A DNA stretch of 64,000 nucleotides from Clostridium sp. MB40-C1 (GTDB lineage Bacteria > Bacillota > Clostridia > Clostridiales > Clostridiaceae): NCBI RefSeq assembly GCF_030913655.1, contig NZ_CP133189.1, positions 3,186,501-3,250,500 of the forward strand. Reading direction: 5' to 3'. This document shows positions 1-9,046 of the stretch, piece after piece (position 1 is the stretch's first letter; every line of letters starts with the position of its first letter). Under the pieces are notes generated by a model. The model was given only the letters and a program-made list of their open reading frames with translations. It did not search any database and was not told the origin of the DNA. A program made the translations under genes and the position numbers.

Positions 1-1317
1 GTTATGAGTAAATTCTTTACTGATTTTACTGAAGTAGAATTAAAAGAATGTATAGATAAGGCCTATGATTCAAAATTTGATACAGAAGAAATAGCTCCAT
101 TAACAAAGGTAAATGATGAATTTTTCTTAGAACTATATCATGGACCAACTCTTGCATTTAAGGATATGGCTCTTTCAATACTGCCATATTTAATGATAAC
201 TTCAGCTAAAAAGCAAAATTTAAATAAAGATGTGGTTATCCTTACTGCTACTTCAGGAGATACTGGGAAAGCAGCATTAGAAGGTTTTACAAATATTGAT
301 GGGGTTAAAATTATAGTATTTTTTCCACAAGAGGGTGTTAGTCAAGTTCAAAAATATCAGATGATAACCCATGAAGGAAATAATACTTATGTAGTAGCAA
401 TAAAGGGAAATTTTGATGATGCTCAAAGTGGAGTTAAAGAGATATTTGCAGATAAAGAATTTAAAGATCTTTTAGAAAAAAATAATTATATATTCTCTTC
501 AGCTAATTCCATAAATATAGGCAGACTAATTCCTCAAATAGTATATTATTTTTATGCTTATATAAGTTTATACAAAAACAATGAGATAAAAGAAAAAGAG
601 AATATAAATGTGGTTGTGCCTACAGGGAATTTCGGAAATATTTTAGCTGCTTATTATGCAAAACAGATGGGACTTCCAATAAATAAGTTTTTATGTGCTT
701 CTAATGATAATAAAGTACTTCATGATTTTATGGAAACTGGAGTATATGATAAAAATAGAAAGTTTTTAACTACCATATCTCCATCGATGGATATTTTAAT
801 TTCAAGTAATTTAGAGAGACTTTTATACTCTTTAAGTAAAGAAAATACTTTAAAAGTAAATAATTTAATGGAAAGATTAAATTGTGAAGGCAAATATAGA
901 ATTGATGAGAATATGAGAAATTCTCTTGAAGATTTTTATGGAAATTATGCTTCAGAAGAAGAAACAAAAGAGGCTATAAAAGAAGTATATAAAAAAAGTA
1001 ATTATCTTATAGATACTCATACTGCTGTTGCTTATGTGGTAAACAAAAAATATAAAGATAAATATGAAGATTCAACAAAAACTATTATTGCATCTACTGC
1101 AAGTCCATATAAATTCACTAATGCAGTTATGAATTCTATACAAAAAAATTGTATCGGTTTAGATGAGTTTGTTTTGCTAGAAGAGATGAGTAAGCTATTA
1201 AATGAAGATGTTCCAAAGAATATAAAGGACTTAAATAAGAGAAAAGTTATTCATACTACAATTTGCGAAAAAAGCGAAATGAGTAATTGTATAAAGAAGT
1301 TCTTGAATATAAAATAA
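1..1317 (+). CDS. thrC: Threonine synthase, 5' end cut by the window edge
   Basis: PLP-dependent enzyme that converts O-phospho-L-homoserine to L-threonine in the cytosol. The block HGPTLAFKDMA near the start carries the expected PLP lysine (K in FKD), and later motifs include TATSGDTGKAA and PTGNFGN, which hold the cofactor phosphate. The frame is open through base 1, and bacterial ThrC has roughly 55-60 more residues before this point, so the ATG at base 4 is an internal methionine and not the start. The C-terminus looks complete and ends at a TAA. A 15-bp hairpin follows at 1374-1416. Upstream neighbours are outside the window, so its operon is unknown. Identification is secure; only the N-terminus is missing. 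Confidence 0.96.
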   Translation, partial: VMSKFFTDFTEVELKECIDKAYDSKFDTEEIAPLTKVNDEFFLELYHGPTLAFKDMALSILPYLMITSAKKQNLNKDVVILTATSGDTGKAALEGFTNIDGVKIIVFFPQEGVSQVQKYQMITHEGNNTYVVAIKGNFDDAQSGVKEIFADKEFKDLLEKNNYIFSSANSINIGRLIPQIVYYFYAYISLYKNNEIKEKENINVVVPTGNFGNILAAYYAKQMGLPINKFLCASNDNKVLHDFMETGVYDKNRKFLTTISPSMDILISSNLERLLYSLSKENTLKVNNLMERLNCEGKYRIDENMRNSLEDFYGNYASEEETKEAIKEVYKKSNYLIDTHTAVAYVVNKKYKDKYEDSTKTIIASTASPYKFTNAVMNSIQKNCIGLDEFVLLEEMSKLLNEDVPKNIKDLNKRKVIHTTICEKSEMSNCIKKFLNIK

Positions 1318-1373
1318 GGCCATGTTTTAAGAAATCGTTGAATTGGGATAACTTCAATTTTATATAAAATATA

Positions 1374-1416
1374 ATGTGTTAGTCAGTATATTAGTTAATA
1401 TTACTGGCTAACACAT
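1374..1416. terminator. Hairpin between convergent thrC and EFR1 genes
   Basis: A 15-bp stem (1374-1388 with 1402-1416, one G-U pair) and a 13-nt loop lies between the convergent genes thrC and the EFR1 gene. The flanks are AT-rich but have no clean T-run on either side, so it may be a weak bidirectional terminator or an mRNA 3'-end stabiliser. Confidence 0.6.
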
Positions 1417-1435
1417 AAAAATATATTTTAATATA

Positions 1436-2221
1436 TTATCTTAAGTTTAGTTCTTTTAAATTATGAGTATATTGATCAGTTTTTTTATTTTTATATATAA
1501 TTGCATTTTCAGGACAAAAATTAATACAGCGGGTACATAGAATACAGTTATTTTTAAAGACTATTTTATCATCTATTAACTGAATATTATGAGTTGGACA
1601 GTGTCTTATACATTGGGTACATTTTGTACAATTAGGGCTTATTGAAAAATTTTTACTTTTATATTTGGTAGATTTACAGAAATAATAACTTACTTTTTCA
1701 CACATAAAGCCTATAATAGGATTTATTTTTTCTATACTATAAATATTATCTAAAAAATCTTGAACCATGAGTCCAGCCTTTTCAAAGCTCCACTTAGAAT
1801 AAATATCATATTTTTCTTCATCTGTAGGATTGAAAAATCCTATTAAATAGTTACTAGGCATCTGAAATGTTTTAGTGATTACAACATGAAGATTCTTTTT
1901 TTTAAGAATTTTATTAAGAGATTTAAAGCTAGTAGCAATGGCAGCACTTCCTGTACAAAACAAAATACATTTTGAGTGACGACTTAATCTAGGTACATTT
2001 TTCTTAATCCAATTAATAAAAAATAATGGAGTATATTCATAATATTTAGGACTTCCAAAAATAAAAAACTCATAACAGTCCCAGTTTATGGGTAAATTAT
2101 TTTCTATTGAATAAAGTGTAATATTATGACCTCTTTTATTAAACTCTTTTTTTATACATTCAGCAATAAATTTACTATTACCAGTTCCACTAAAATAAAT
2201 AAGTAATCCTTCCAACGACAT
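1436..2221 (-). CDS. EFR1-family flavodoxin/ferredoxin fusion protein
   Basis: Soluble electron-transfer protein with two parts. The N-terminal half is flavodoxin-like, with the FMN phosphate-binding motif FSGTGNS at residues 10-16. The C-terminal part carries two 4Fe-4S motifs of the CxxCxxCxxxCP type, at about residues 198-209 and 226-236. This architecture is the EFR1 family common in clostridia; the physiological partner is usually unknown. Length of 261 residues is normal. The ATG is preceded by AAGGATG, a fair ribosome binding site. It stands alone on the minus strand, convergent with thrC. Family assignment is strong; the redox partner cannot be inferred from the neighbours. Confidence 0.9.
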   Translation of the reverse strand: MSLEGLLIYFSGTGNSKFIAECIKKEFNKRGHNITLYSIENNLPINWDCYEFFIFGSPKYYEYTPLFFINWIKKNVPRLSRHSKCILFCTGSAAIATSFKSLNKILKKKNLHVVITKTFQMPSNYLIGFFNPTDEEKYDIYSKWSFEKAGLMVQDFLDNIYSIEKINPIIGFMCEKVSYYFCKSTKYKSKNFSISPNCTKCTQCIRHCPTHNIQLIDDKIVFKNNCILCTRCINFCPENAIIYKNKKTDQYTHNLKELNLR

Positions 2222-2340
2222 TTCATCCTTAAAAAGTGCTATATTTAATGATATTCTTTAAAGTCAATTAAAATTCGAAATCCTATTGTTTAATAGATTA
2301 ATATTTTGTTAATTAGAGAAAATCGATAATTAAAAAAGTA

Positions 2341-2478
2341 TTATTTAGTATGAACTATCTCTTCGACTATGGGGTCTATACCATTTATGTAATCTTTTAT
2401 AATTAATTCAACGATGTGATTTAGCAATGAAAGTATTGGATTTGTATTCAGGATGACTAAAATATTTTGTATAGTAGG
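2341..2478 (-). pseudogene. Possible decayed coding remnant
   Basis: On the minus strand an open stretch of about 45 codons ends at a TAA at 2341-2343. It reads as plausible protein (for example LLNHIVELIIKDY followed by GIDPIVEEI) but has no start codon with a ribosome binding site and is closed upstream by a stop. I do not recognise the family. It may be the C-terminal scrap of a lost gene, or chance in AT-rich DNA. Apart from this and the hairpin at 2535-2609 I see nothing in the 428-base gap 2222-2649. Confidence 0.3.
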
Positions 2479-2534
2479 TTATATTTAATTTAGAAATATT
2501 CAATTATAATAACTTAAAAATAGTTATTATATAT

Positions 2535-2609
2535 AAAAATAATATATTACATAAAAAACCATTCGAATTATTTTGTAACAAGAAAGGTTTTTAGTAATAT
2601 ATTATTTTT
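2535..2609. repeat. Long inverted repeat downstream of the hydroxyacyl-CoA dehydrogenase gene
   Basis: Arms of about 25 bases (2535-2560 and 2586-2609) pair over 16 perfect outer base pairs and 7-8 inner ones, leaving a 25-nt loop that contains the small palindrome ATTCGAAT. It sits just 3' of the minus-strand gene ending at 2650, so it may be its terminator. The length of the arms also suits a small non-autonomous repeat. Confidence 0.6.
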
Positions 2610-2649
2610 GTTTGCTAATATTATTTTATACTTAGAAAATTATATTATT

Positions 2650-3591
2650 TTATTTATTTAGTTTATCCTGTTCTAAGAAGTATAATAAAAGATCCGTTCT
2701 TTTCTTTGTTATGTCATCTATTGCTTCTGGTGACCATTTATAGTTTCCTTTACCACTCTTAGTTCCACAATTTGTAGCATCTACTTTTTCTTTTAAGTAT
2801 TGAGATGCTTCAGTAGAATTACATAAATCTTTAAATAGATAAGTAGAGATATTATAAAATATATCAAGTCCACCAAGGTCTGCACTTCTTAATGGCCCAG
2901 TAACAGGAAGACGACGACCTAATCCGTATTCTACAGCCTTGTCCACTTCTTCTGGATCAGCCCAACCTTGTTCAACTATATATATAGCTTCTCTTAAAAG
3001 AGCTAATTGCAAACGATTACCTATAAAGCCTAAGCATTCTTTATTCATTTTAACAGGTTGTTTATTTATTTGCTTTACCCAAGCCATAGTTCTTTCAACT
3101 GTTTCAGCAGAAGTTTTTTCTCCTGGAACAACTTCAACTAGAGGAATTAATTCAGCAGGGCACCAAAAATGAGCTACAACAACTCTTTCAGGATGTTCAA
3201 GATTTTGAGATATAGCCGATGGACTTAGGCCTGAAGTATTAGTAGCAAGTATAACTTCTGGTGAGCATAATTTATCAAGTTTTCCAAATAAGTCTTGTTT
3301 TATAGGTAGTTTTTCAGCAACACATTCTATTATTATTTCAGCATTTTCAACAACTTTTTCTAAGTTATTTGTTAAGTTTATTTTAGATATTACTTTTTCA
3401 TAGTCTTCTTCAGTTATTTTTCCGTTAGACAGAAGTAGTTTTAAACTCTTTTTTATATTTTCAAAACCATTATTAAGATTTTGTTCTGAAATATCAAACA
3501 TACTTACTTGAAGACCAGCTTCTGCACAAAGTTGTGCAATACCATGTCCCATTGTACCAGCACCGATAATAGCAACTTTTTTTATTTCCAT
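2650..3591 (-). CDS. 3-hydroxyacyl-CoA dehydrogenase, NAD-binding type
   Basis: NAD(P)-dependent oxidation of a 3-hydroxyacyl group to the 3-oxo form, acting on CoA thioesters or a small hydroxy acid. The N-terminus has a Rossmann motif GAGTMG at residues 10-15 and the middle has the catalytic His-Glu region beginning VVAHFWCPAE. The usual clostridial 3-hydroxybutyryl-CoA dehydrogenase has HFMNP at this site, so this is a divergent paralogue and may act on another substrate. I chose the ATG at 3591 (313 residues, near family length) with AGG five bases upstream. An in-frame GTG at 3630 would add 13 hydrophobic residues, but it overlaps the strong AGGGAGG and cannot use it as a ribosome binding site. 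It is divergent from a short-chain fatty-acid transporter, which fits a role in C4 acid metabolism. Confidence 0.85.
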   Translation of the reverse strand: MEIKKVAIIGAGTMGHGIAQLCAEAGLQVSMFDISEQNLNNGFENIKKSLKLLLSNGKITEEDYEKVISKINLTNNLEKVVENAEIIIECVAEKLPIKQDLFGKLDKLCSPEVILATNTSGLSPSAISQNLEHPERVVVAHFWCPAELIPLVEVVPGEKTSAETVERTMAWVKQINKQPVKMNKECLGFIGNRLQLALLREAIYIVEQGWADPEEVDKAVEYGLGRRLPVTGPLRSADLGGLDIFYNISTYLFKDLCNSTEASQYLKEKVDATNCGTKSGKGNYKWSPEAIDDITKKRTDLLLYFLEQDKLNK

Positions 3592-3691
3592 ATCTACCTG
3601 GATTATATAGTAATATAACCCAGAAAACACCTCCCTTGAGTATATTATTAGTTAATTGGATAACAAATAAATAGTTAAATTAAGTAAAATC

Positions 3692-3709
3692 ATACTATAA
3701 TTATAGTAT
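3692..3709. promoter_or_regulatory. Perfect 18-bp palindrome in a divergent promoter region
   Basis: ATACTATAA/TTATAGTAT is a perfect 18-bp palindrome about 100 bases upstream of the dehydrogenase start, in the shared 480-base region 3592-4071. A second, imperfect inverted repeat, CGTATAC-N4-GTATGCG, lies at 3973-3990, closer to the transporter. Either could be an operator. No ORF is visible in the gap. Confidence 0.45.
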
Positions 3710-4071
3710 ATATGTAATTATTAGTAAATATATATCGTTAAAATATTATTGAAAAAATACAAATGGAATTCAAATATATATTTTATACTAAAAGTAATAA
3801 ATTATATATTTTCTAAAAAAAAACATAAAAGTATAGATTTAAAGGGAAATATGATATATAATTATGATATAAAAGGCTTACAAGGAAATATTATGAAGAA
3901 AACTTAATATAAAAATGAATAAATATTCAGAATGTTCTTTAATAAGCTGATAAAAATAAAACAATATTAAAACGTATACATAAGTATGCGTCAATTAAGT
4001 AAATGCATTTATGTTAAATAATTAACCAATGATTATATTATTTTTATAATAAATTAAAAGGAGTTGAAGCT

Positions 4072-5436
4072 ATGTTTAAAAAATTTTCACAGGGTTGTGT
4101 AGCTCTTGTACAAAAGTATTTGCCCGACCCATTTATTTTCGCAATCATATTAACTTTTTTCGTATTTCTAATTGGAATGCCAATAACTCATCAAGGACCA
4201 CTTGGAATGATTCTTGGATGGGGAAAAGGATTTTGGAAGTTATTAGCATTTTCAATGCAAATGGCATTAGTACTTGTTACTGGACATACCTTAGCTAATG
4301 CTCCCTCATTTAAAAGAGGACTTGAAAATTTAGCAAGTAAGCCTAAAAGCCCAGCACAAGCAATTATATTAGTTACTCTTATATCTACTATAGCTTGCTG
4401 GATAAATTGGGGATTTGGACTTGTTATAGGAGCTATTTTTGCAAAAGAAATAGCTAAAAAAGTTAAAGGTGTTGATTATAGGTTATTAATAGCTTCTGCA
4501 TATTCAGGATTCTTAGTATGGCATGCAGGTCTTTCAGGATCTATTCCTCTTACTGTAGCTACAGGAGGAAAAGATGTAGAGGTTGCAACAGCAGGGGTTA
4601 TAAAGACAGCGATACCAACAAGTGAAACTTTATTTTCAAGTTATAATTTAGTAATTGTAATAGCTTTATTAATACTTCTTCCTTTATTAAATAAAGCTAT
4701 GATGCCTAGAGAAGAAGATACTGTAGTTATAGATCCTAAATTACTAGTAGATGAAAATGATTATGGTGAATCAGCTGCAGTAGTAGCTAAAGCAGATATG
4801 ACTCCAGCTGATAAAATTGAAAACAGTAGACTAGTATCAATGCTTACAGGATTAATGGGAATAATTTATATAATTTATTATTTTGCTACAAAAGGATTTG
4901 ATTTAAATCTAGATATAGTTAATTTTATATTCTTGTTTTTAGCAATAATTTTACATGGAACTCCAAAGAGATTTATAAGTGCGATAGGTGAAGCTACTAA
5001 AGGAGCAGCTGGAATTATTCTGCAATTCCCGTTCTATGCTGGAATTATGGGAATGATGGTTTGTAAAGGACCTACTGGCGTTTCACTTGCAGGAGCAATG
5101 TCAACTGGATTTGTTGCAATATCAAATAAAACAACATTTCCGCTATTTACGTTCTTAAGTGCAGGACTTGTTAACTTCTTTGTACCATCAGGTGGTGGAC
5201 AATGGGCTGTTCAAGCTCCTATAATGATGCCGGCAGCACAAGCTCTAGGGGTACCACTAGGAAAAACAGCAATGGCTATTGCTTGGGGAGATGCATGGAC
5301 AAACATGATTCAACCATTCTGGGCATTACCAGCATTAGGTATTGCAGGACTCAATGCAAAAGATATTATGGGATTTTGTTTAGTTGACCTATTATGTTCT
5401 GGAGTTATAATCGCATTAGGATTTGTCTTGATATAA
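4072..5436 (+). CDS. Short-chain fatty acid transporter, AtoE family
   Basis: Integral membrane permease for short-chain fatty acids such as acetoacetate or butyrate. The 454-residue protein has many hydrophobic segments and the AtoE-type motifs WGFGLVIGA, AYSGFLVWHAGLSGSIPL and VNFFVPSGGGQWAVQAP, followed by a conserved WGDAWTNMIQPFWALP block. Length is normal. The ATG follows AAAAGGAG at good spacing. It is transcribed away from a 3-hydroxyacyl-CoA dehydrogenase gene across a 480-base regulatory region, which suggests joint control of C4 acid use. A strong terminator follows. Family is certain; the exact substrate is inferred from the family. Confidence 0.93.
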   Translation: MFKKFSQGCVALVQKYLPDPFIFAIILTFFVFLIGMPITHQGPLGMILGWGKGFWKLLAFSMQMALVLVTGHTLANAPSFKRGLENLASKPKSPAQAIILVTLISTIACWINWGFGLVIGAIFAKEIAKKVKGVDYRLLIASAYSGFLVWHAGLSGSIPLTVATGGKDVEVATAGVIKTAIPTSETLFSSYNLVIVIALLILLPLLNKAMMPREEDTVVIDPKLLVDENDYGESAAVVAKADMTPADKIENSRLVSMLTGLMGIIYIIYYFATKGFDLNLDIVNFIFLFLAIILHGTPKRFISAIGEATKGAAGIILQFPFYAGIMGMMVCKGPTGVSLAGAMSTGFVAISNKTTFPLFTFLSAGLVNFFVPSGGGQWAVQAPIMMPAAQALGVPLGKTAMAIAWGDAWTNMIQPFWALPALGIAGLNAKDIMGFCLVDLLCSGVIIALGFVLI

Positions 5437-5456
5437 AAATATTTAAATAATAAAAG

Positions 5457-5485
5457 AGGATGAAGTTAAAATTCATCCTTTTTTT
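5457..5485 (+). terminator. Rho-independent terminator of the transporter gene
   Basis: An 8-bp perfect stem, AGGATGAA with TTCATCCT, and a 7-nt loop are followed directly by a run of seven T. Confidence 0.92.
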
Positions 5486-5534
5486 AGTCTTGATATATTA
5501 AATTTGTAAATGCTTGCTTTTATTATAATAATTC

Positions 5535-5930
5535 TTAAAATTGATTTACGTCAATGTTATAGTAAACTGATAACTGTACAAGAGCACACCCTTCTATAGC
5601 AACTATTCCATTAGCCTTACAATAATCTAGTATTTCTTCGCTTTCTGCTCCAGGTTGAACCAGTACCTTATCTATATTAAGTTTTTTAGCTTCTTTAAGC
5701 ACTTCTATTCCTAAAGAAGGAGTTATACATAAATCTATTACATCAATTTTGTAAGGTACATCACTTAATGAGTTATACACATTTTCTAATTCGTCTAGTG
5801 GATGTACTCCTGACACATTAAATTTAGCTTTGCCTAGAGATTTTAAAATTTTGTACGCATATTTTGATGTATCAGAAACTTTTCCTACAACAACCCAATT
5901 CTCATAATCAAAAAATTTTCTTATGTTCAC
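5535..5930 (-). CDS. CoA-binding protein (CoA_binding_2, YccU-like)
   Basis: Small Rossmann-fold protein of 131 residues related to the CoA-binding domain of succinyl-CoA synthetase alpha subunits. The opening WVVVGKVSDTSKYAYKI matches the family's nucleotide-binding start, and VLVQPGAESEEIL and GIVAIEGCALVQ match the later conserved blocks; the Cys near the C-terminus is typical. The biological role of stand-alone members is not established. It is monocistronic, with the minus-strand start well spaced from an AAGGAGG motif. The 370-base gap 5931-6300 upstream holds only AT-rich sequence and a very short ORF (6152-6178, 8 codons plus stop) behind an AAGGAG, which I do not claim as a gene. Confidence 0.85.
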   Translation of the reverse strand: MNIRKFFDYENWVVVGKVSDTSKYAYKILKSLGKAKFNVSGVHPLDELENVYNSLSDVPYKIDVIDLCITPSLGIEVLKEAKKLNIDKVLVQPGAESEEILDYCKANGIVAIEGCALVQLSVYYNIDVNQF

Positions 5931-6300
5931 AATAAAGCCTCCTTATAATAAATAACTAGTATTATAAATATGTAATTTTTTTAAAAATAAAAAGTATAAT
6001 TTACAATAATGTTAGTTATAGGTTTATGTGTTAAATTAAAAAGCAACAAAAGAGAATACTAAGCTTATTATATGAATATATAATTTATTATATTATAATA
6101 TATAGTTAAAATATAGAAAAGGTATATTTTTATAAGGAGTTAATTTTAATTATGCAATTCTATGGATATATAACATAAAAATAAATCAACTTTTGTAGGT
6201 ACTGAGAATGTTATATTTATTAGCTTAAAGTTTAAAGGTTAGAAGTTTATTTAAATATATAAAATGATATAATTATTAGTAATATTGGGAGGGATAACAG

Positions 6301-7287
6301 ATGAAGGAAAAGATAATAGAGTTACTAAAACAAAATAAAAATAATTTTATTTCTGGTCAAAAGATAAGTGAAAGTCTTGGAGTTAGTAGGGCTGCCATAT
6401 GGAAATACATAAATTCGATAAAAGAGGATGGATATAAAATAGAATCTGTATCTAGAAAAGGATATAAACTTGTATCTTCACCTGATTTACTTACTTTTGA
6501 AGAAATAAAAGATACTCTTAATACTAAATATATAGGGAGAAATATTGTTTATTTAGAATCTGTTGATTCTACTAATAATGAAGCTAAAAAACTTGCGAAT
6601 AAAGATGTGGTTGAAGGAACAGTTGTTATTGCGGAAGAACAAATTATGGGAAAAGGCAGGTTAGGAAGAAATTTTATATCACCTAAATATAAGGGAATAT
6701 GGATGTCTATTATTTTAACACCAGATATAAATCCTATGAACGTTCCAAAGATTACTCAAGTAGCAGCTGCTTCTGTTATTATGGGACTAAAGAAAAATGG
6801 AATTAAGGCTTTTGTAAAATGGCCTAATGATATAGTTATAAATGGTAAAAAAATATGTGGAATATTAACAGAAATGAGTGGAGAAATAAATAAGGTCAAT
6901 TATGTTATAGTAGGAATAGGTATAAATGTAAATGTAGAAGAAGATGAATTTACTGAAGAAATAAGGGATATAGCTTCTTCTTTGAAAATACAAAGTGGTA
7001 AAACAATAAACAGAAAAGAGGTCGTAAGTAGTGTTTTAAACTATTTTGAGGAATTATATGAAGAGTTTGTTACCAAAGAAAACATAGATACGTCAATTAA
7101 AATTTGCAGAGAAAGTTCAATTTTATTAGGGAAAGAAATTAAGATAATAGAAAGAAATAACAAGTTCCTAGCAAAAGCACTAAACTTGAGTAATGAAGGA
7201 AGATTAATTATTCAGCATAGTGATGGAAAAGTAGAAGAAATAATGTCTGGAGAGGTTTCGGTAAGAGGGATAAATGGATATATTTAA
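6301..7287 (+). CDS. birA: Bifunctional biotin-protein ligase / biotin repressor
   Basis: Activates biotin with ATP and attaches it to the lysine of biotin carboxyl carrier protein; the N-terminal winged helix (residues 1-60) makes the long-form enzyme a biotin-responsive repressor. The ligase motifs are present: GKGRLGR at 117-123 (phosphate loop) and KWPND at 173-177. Length of 328 residues is the usual size. A GGGAGGG ribosome binding site precedes the ATG. Its main client is probably AccB, encoded at 29357-29848 in this window. I could not recognise a BirA operator here. The next gene is a small DUF3006 protein in the same direction. Confidence 0.95.
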   Translation: MKEKIIELLKQNKNNFISGQKISESLGVSRAAIWKYINSIKEDGYKIESVSRKGYKLVSSPDLLTFEEIKDTLNTKYIGRNIVYLESVDSTNNEAKKLANKDVVEGTVVIAEEQIMGKGRLGRNFISPKYKGIWMSIILTPDINPMNVPKITQVAAASVIMGLKKNGIKAFVKWPNDIVINGKKICGILTEMSGEINKVNYVIVGIGINVNVEEDEFTEEIRDIASSLKIQSGKTINRKEVVSSVLNYFEELYEEFVTKENIDTSIKICRESSILLGKEIKIIERNNKFLAKALNLSNEGRLIIQHSDGKVEEIMSGEVSVRGINGYI

Positions 7288-7380
7288 AACATGGAATTAG
7301 GAGTGTATAAGAAAATTTAAGTAAATAAATTTATACTTATCTAAAGAATATATAAGGATTTAACAAAGAGGAGTGATAAT

Positions 7381-7593
7381 TTGTTTGGTGTAATTGATAG
7401 ATTTGAAGGAGATTTTGCTGTGATTGAGTTAGATGATGGAAAGATGATTAATGTGAAAAGAAATATACTTCCTAAAGAAATGAAAGAAGGATATGTACTT
7501 AATATGGATGAACAAATCACTTTTGATTATGAAGAAACTCAAAGAAGAAAAGCGGAAATAGAAAAAATGATGGAAGATCTTTTTGAAAGTTAG
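7381..7593 (+). CDS. DUF3006 domain protein
   Basis: A 70-residue acidic protein starting at TTG, with AGAGGAG at suitable spacing. The start FGVIDRFEGDFAVIELDDG is the DUF3006 signature, a small beta-rich domain of unknown function seen in Firmicutes, often beside secreted hydrolases. Here it follows birA by about 90 bases and may share its transcript. The charged C-terminal helix has no cysteines. Function is unknown. Confidence 0.85.
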   Translation: MFGVIDRFEGDFAVIELDDGKMINVKRNILPKEMKEGYVLNMDEQITFDYEETQRRKAEIEKMMEDLFES

Positions 7594-7603
7594 AAAATAA
7601 TAT

Positions 7604-7645
7604 AGATTAGAGAAAATGTTGCTAGGCAACATTATTCTCTAATCT
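7604..7645. terminator. Bidirectional hairpin between DUF3006 gene and proA
   Basis: A long stem pairs 7604-7622 with 7626-7645 (19 pairs, one bulged T) around a 3-nt loop. It overlaps the last codons and stop of proA on the minus strand, so it can serve both convergent transcripts. No long T-run follows on either strand. Confidence 0.75.
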
Positions 7646-8888
7646 GTCCTTCACCATAAATAATATATTTTGTAGTTGTAAGTTCTTTTAATCCCATAGG
7701 TCCTCTTGCATGAAGTTTTTGAGTGCTTATGCCTATTTCTGCTCCAAAGCCAAATTCGCTTCCATCTGTGAAACGAGTTGAAGCATTGATATATACAGCA
7801 GCAGCATCTACTTCGTTTAAGAATCTTTCAGAATTTTTATAGTCATTAGTAAGTATAGCTTCTGAATGTTTAGTTCCGTATTTATAAATGTGTTCTAAGG
7901 CTTCGTCCATATTGTTTACTATTTTTGTTGATAATATTAGGTCCAGGTATTCTGTAGAAAAATCTTCTTCACTAGCTGGTTTTGCAGAACTAATGATACT
8001 TTGAGTAATAGGACATCCTCTTACTTCTACTCCTAAAGGAATTAGTTTTTCTGCTAGCTTAGGAAGAAATTCTTTTGCTATGTTTTTATGAACAAGGAGA
8101 CTTTCCATCGCATTGCATACAGCAGGTCTTTGAGTTTTAGCATTTATTATAATATCTATAGAATTAGTTATATCAGCAGTTTCATCTACAAATATATGAC
8201 AATTTCCAACGCCTGTTTCTATAACTGGAACAGTAGCATTTTTAACTACAGCATTTATAAGTCCAGCCCCTCCTCTTGGAATAAGGACATCTATATAACC
8301 ATTCAACTTCATCATTGTATTTGCAGCTTCTCTATCTGTTATTTCAATAAGGTTTATAGAACCTACAGGAAGACCTGCTTTTTCACCAGCTTCAGAAATT
8401 ATTTTTGCTACAGCTTTATTAGTGTTTATAGCTTCAGAACCACCTCTTAATATTACTGAATTTCCTGACTTTATACAAAGACCAGCAGCATCAACAGTAA
8501 CATTTGGTCTTGCTTCATATATTATTCCGATAACTCCTAATGGAACTCTAATTTGCCCTATCTTAAGGTTGTTAGGGCGTTTCCACATAGTAAGTACTTC
8601 TCCTATAGGATCATCAAGATAAGATATTTCTCTTAGTCCTTCGGCCATAGAATTTATTCTTTTTTCATCAAGCATAAGTCTATCTAGCATGGCTTTTGAA
8701 AGCCCTTTTTCTTCGCCGTTTTTCATATCAACTATATTAGCTTTTAATATTTCATCAGTATTTTCTATTAGTGCATTTGCCATTGAAATTAAAGCATTGT
8801 TTTTAGTTACAGTATCTATAATGGAGAGTTTTCTTGCAGCTTCTTTTGCTAAAGAGGCTTTTTCAATAACATATTGTTCTTGATTCAT
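7632..8888 (-). CDS. proA: Glutamate-5-semialdehyde dehydrogenase (gamma-glutamyl phosphate reductase)
   Basis: Second step of proline synthesis: NADPH reduction of gamma-glutamyl phosphate to glutamate-5-semialdehyde. The 418-residue length is normal. The aldehyde-dehydrogenase-fold motifs expected for ProA are present, including GVIGIIYEARPNVTVDAAG and RGGSEA in the N-terminal half, the catalytic Cys region QRPAVCNAMES, and FTDGSEFGFGAEIGIST near the end. The ATG is preceded by GAGGAGG. It lies 158 bases downstream of proB in the same direction, so the two are probably one operon, with proC transcribed divergently. Confidence 0.97.
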   Translation of the reverse strand: MNQEQYVIEKASLAKEAARKLSIIDTVTKNNALISMANALIENTDEILKANIVDMKNGEEKGLSKAMLDRLMLDEKRINSMAEGLREISYLDDPIGEVLTMWKRPNNLKIGQIRVPLGVIGIIYEARPNVTVDAAGLCIKSGNSVILRGGSEAINTNKAVAKIISEAGEKAGLPVGSINLIEITDREAANTMMKLNGYIDVLIPRGGAGLINAVVKNATVPVIETGVGNCHIFVDETADITNSIDIIINAKTQRPAVCNAMESLLVHKNIAKEFLPKLAEKLIPLGVEVRGCPITQSIISSAKPASEEDFSTEYLDLILSTKIVNNMDEALEHIYKYGTKHSEAILTNDYKNSERFLNEVDAAAVYINASTRFTDGSEFGFGAEIGISTQKLHARGPMGLKELTTTKYIIYGEGQIRE

Positions 8889-9046
8889 TTTAAATCCTCC
8901 TCTTCATATTTTAGTATATTACCAAATATGCTTACTTTTTACTTATCTTTAAACTTGTACTTTAAATATTTAAAGTTGTGTTTAATAGTATAAATGTATT
9001 AGGTATTTCGGTTTATATTAAATTAATAGTTTTTTATATAGTGAAT

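Noticed and set aside
6152-6178. An 8-codon ORF behind AAGGAG upstream of birA, considered as a leader peptide.
   Set aside because: No attenuator hairpins or codon bias toward a relevant amino acid; the spacing to the ribosome binding site is too long.
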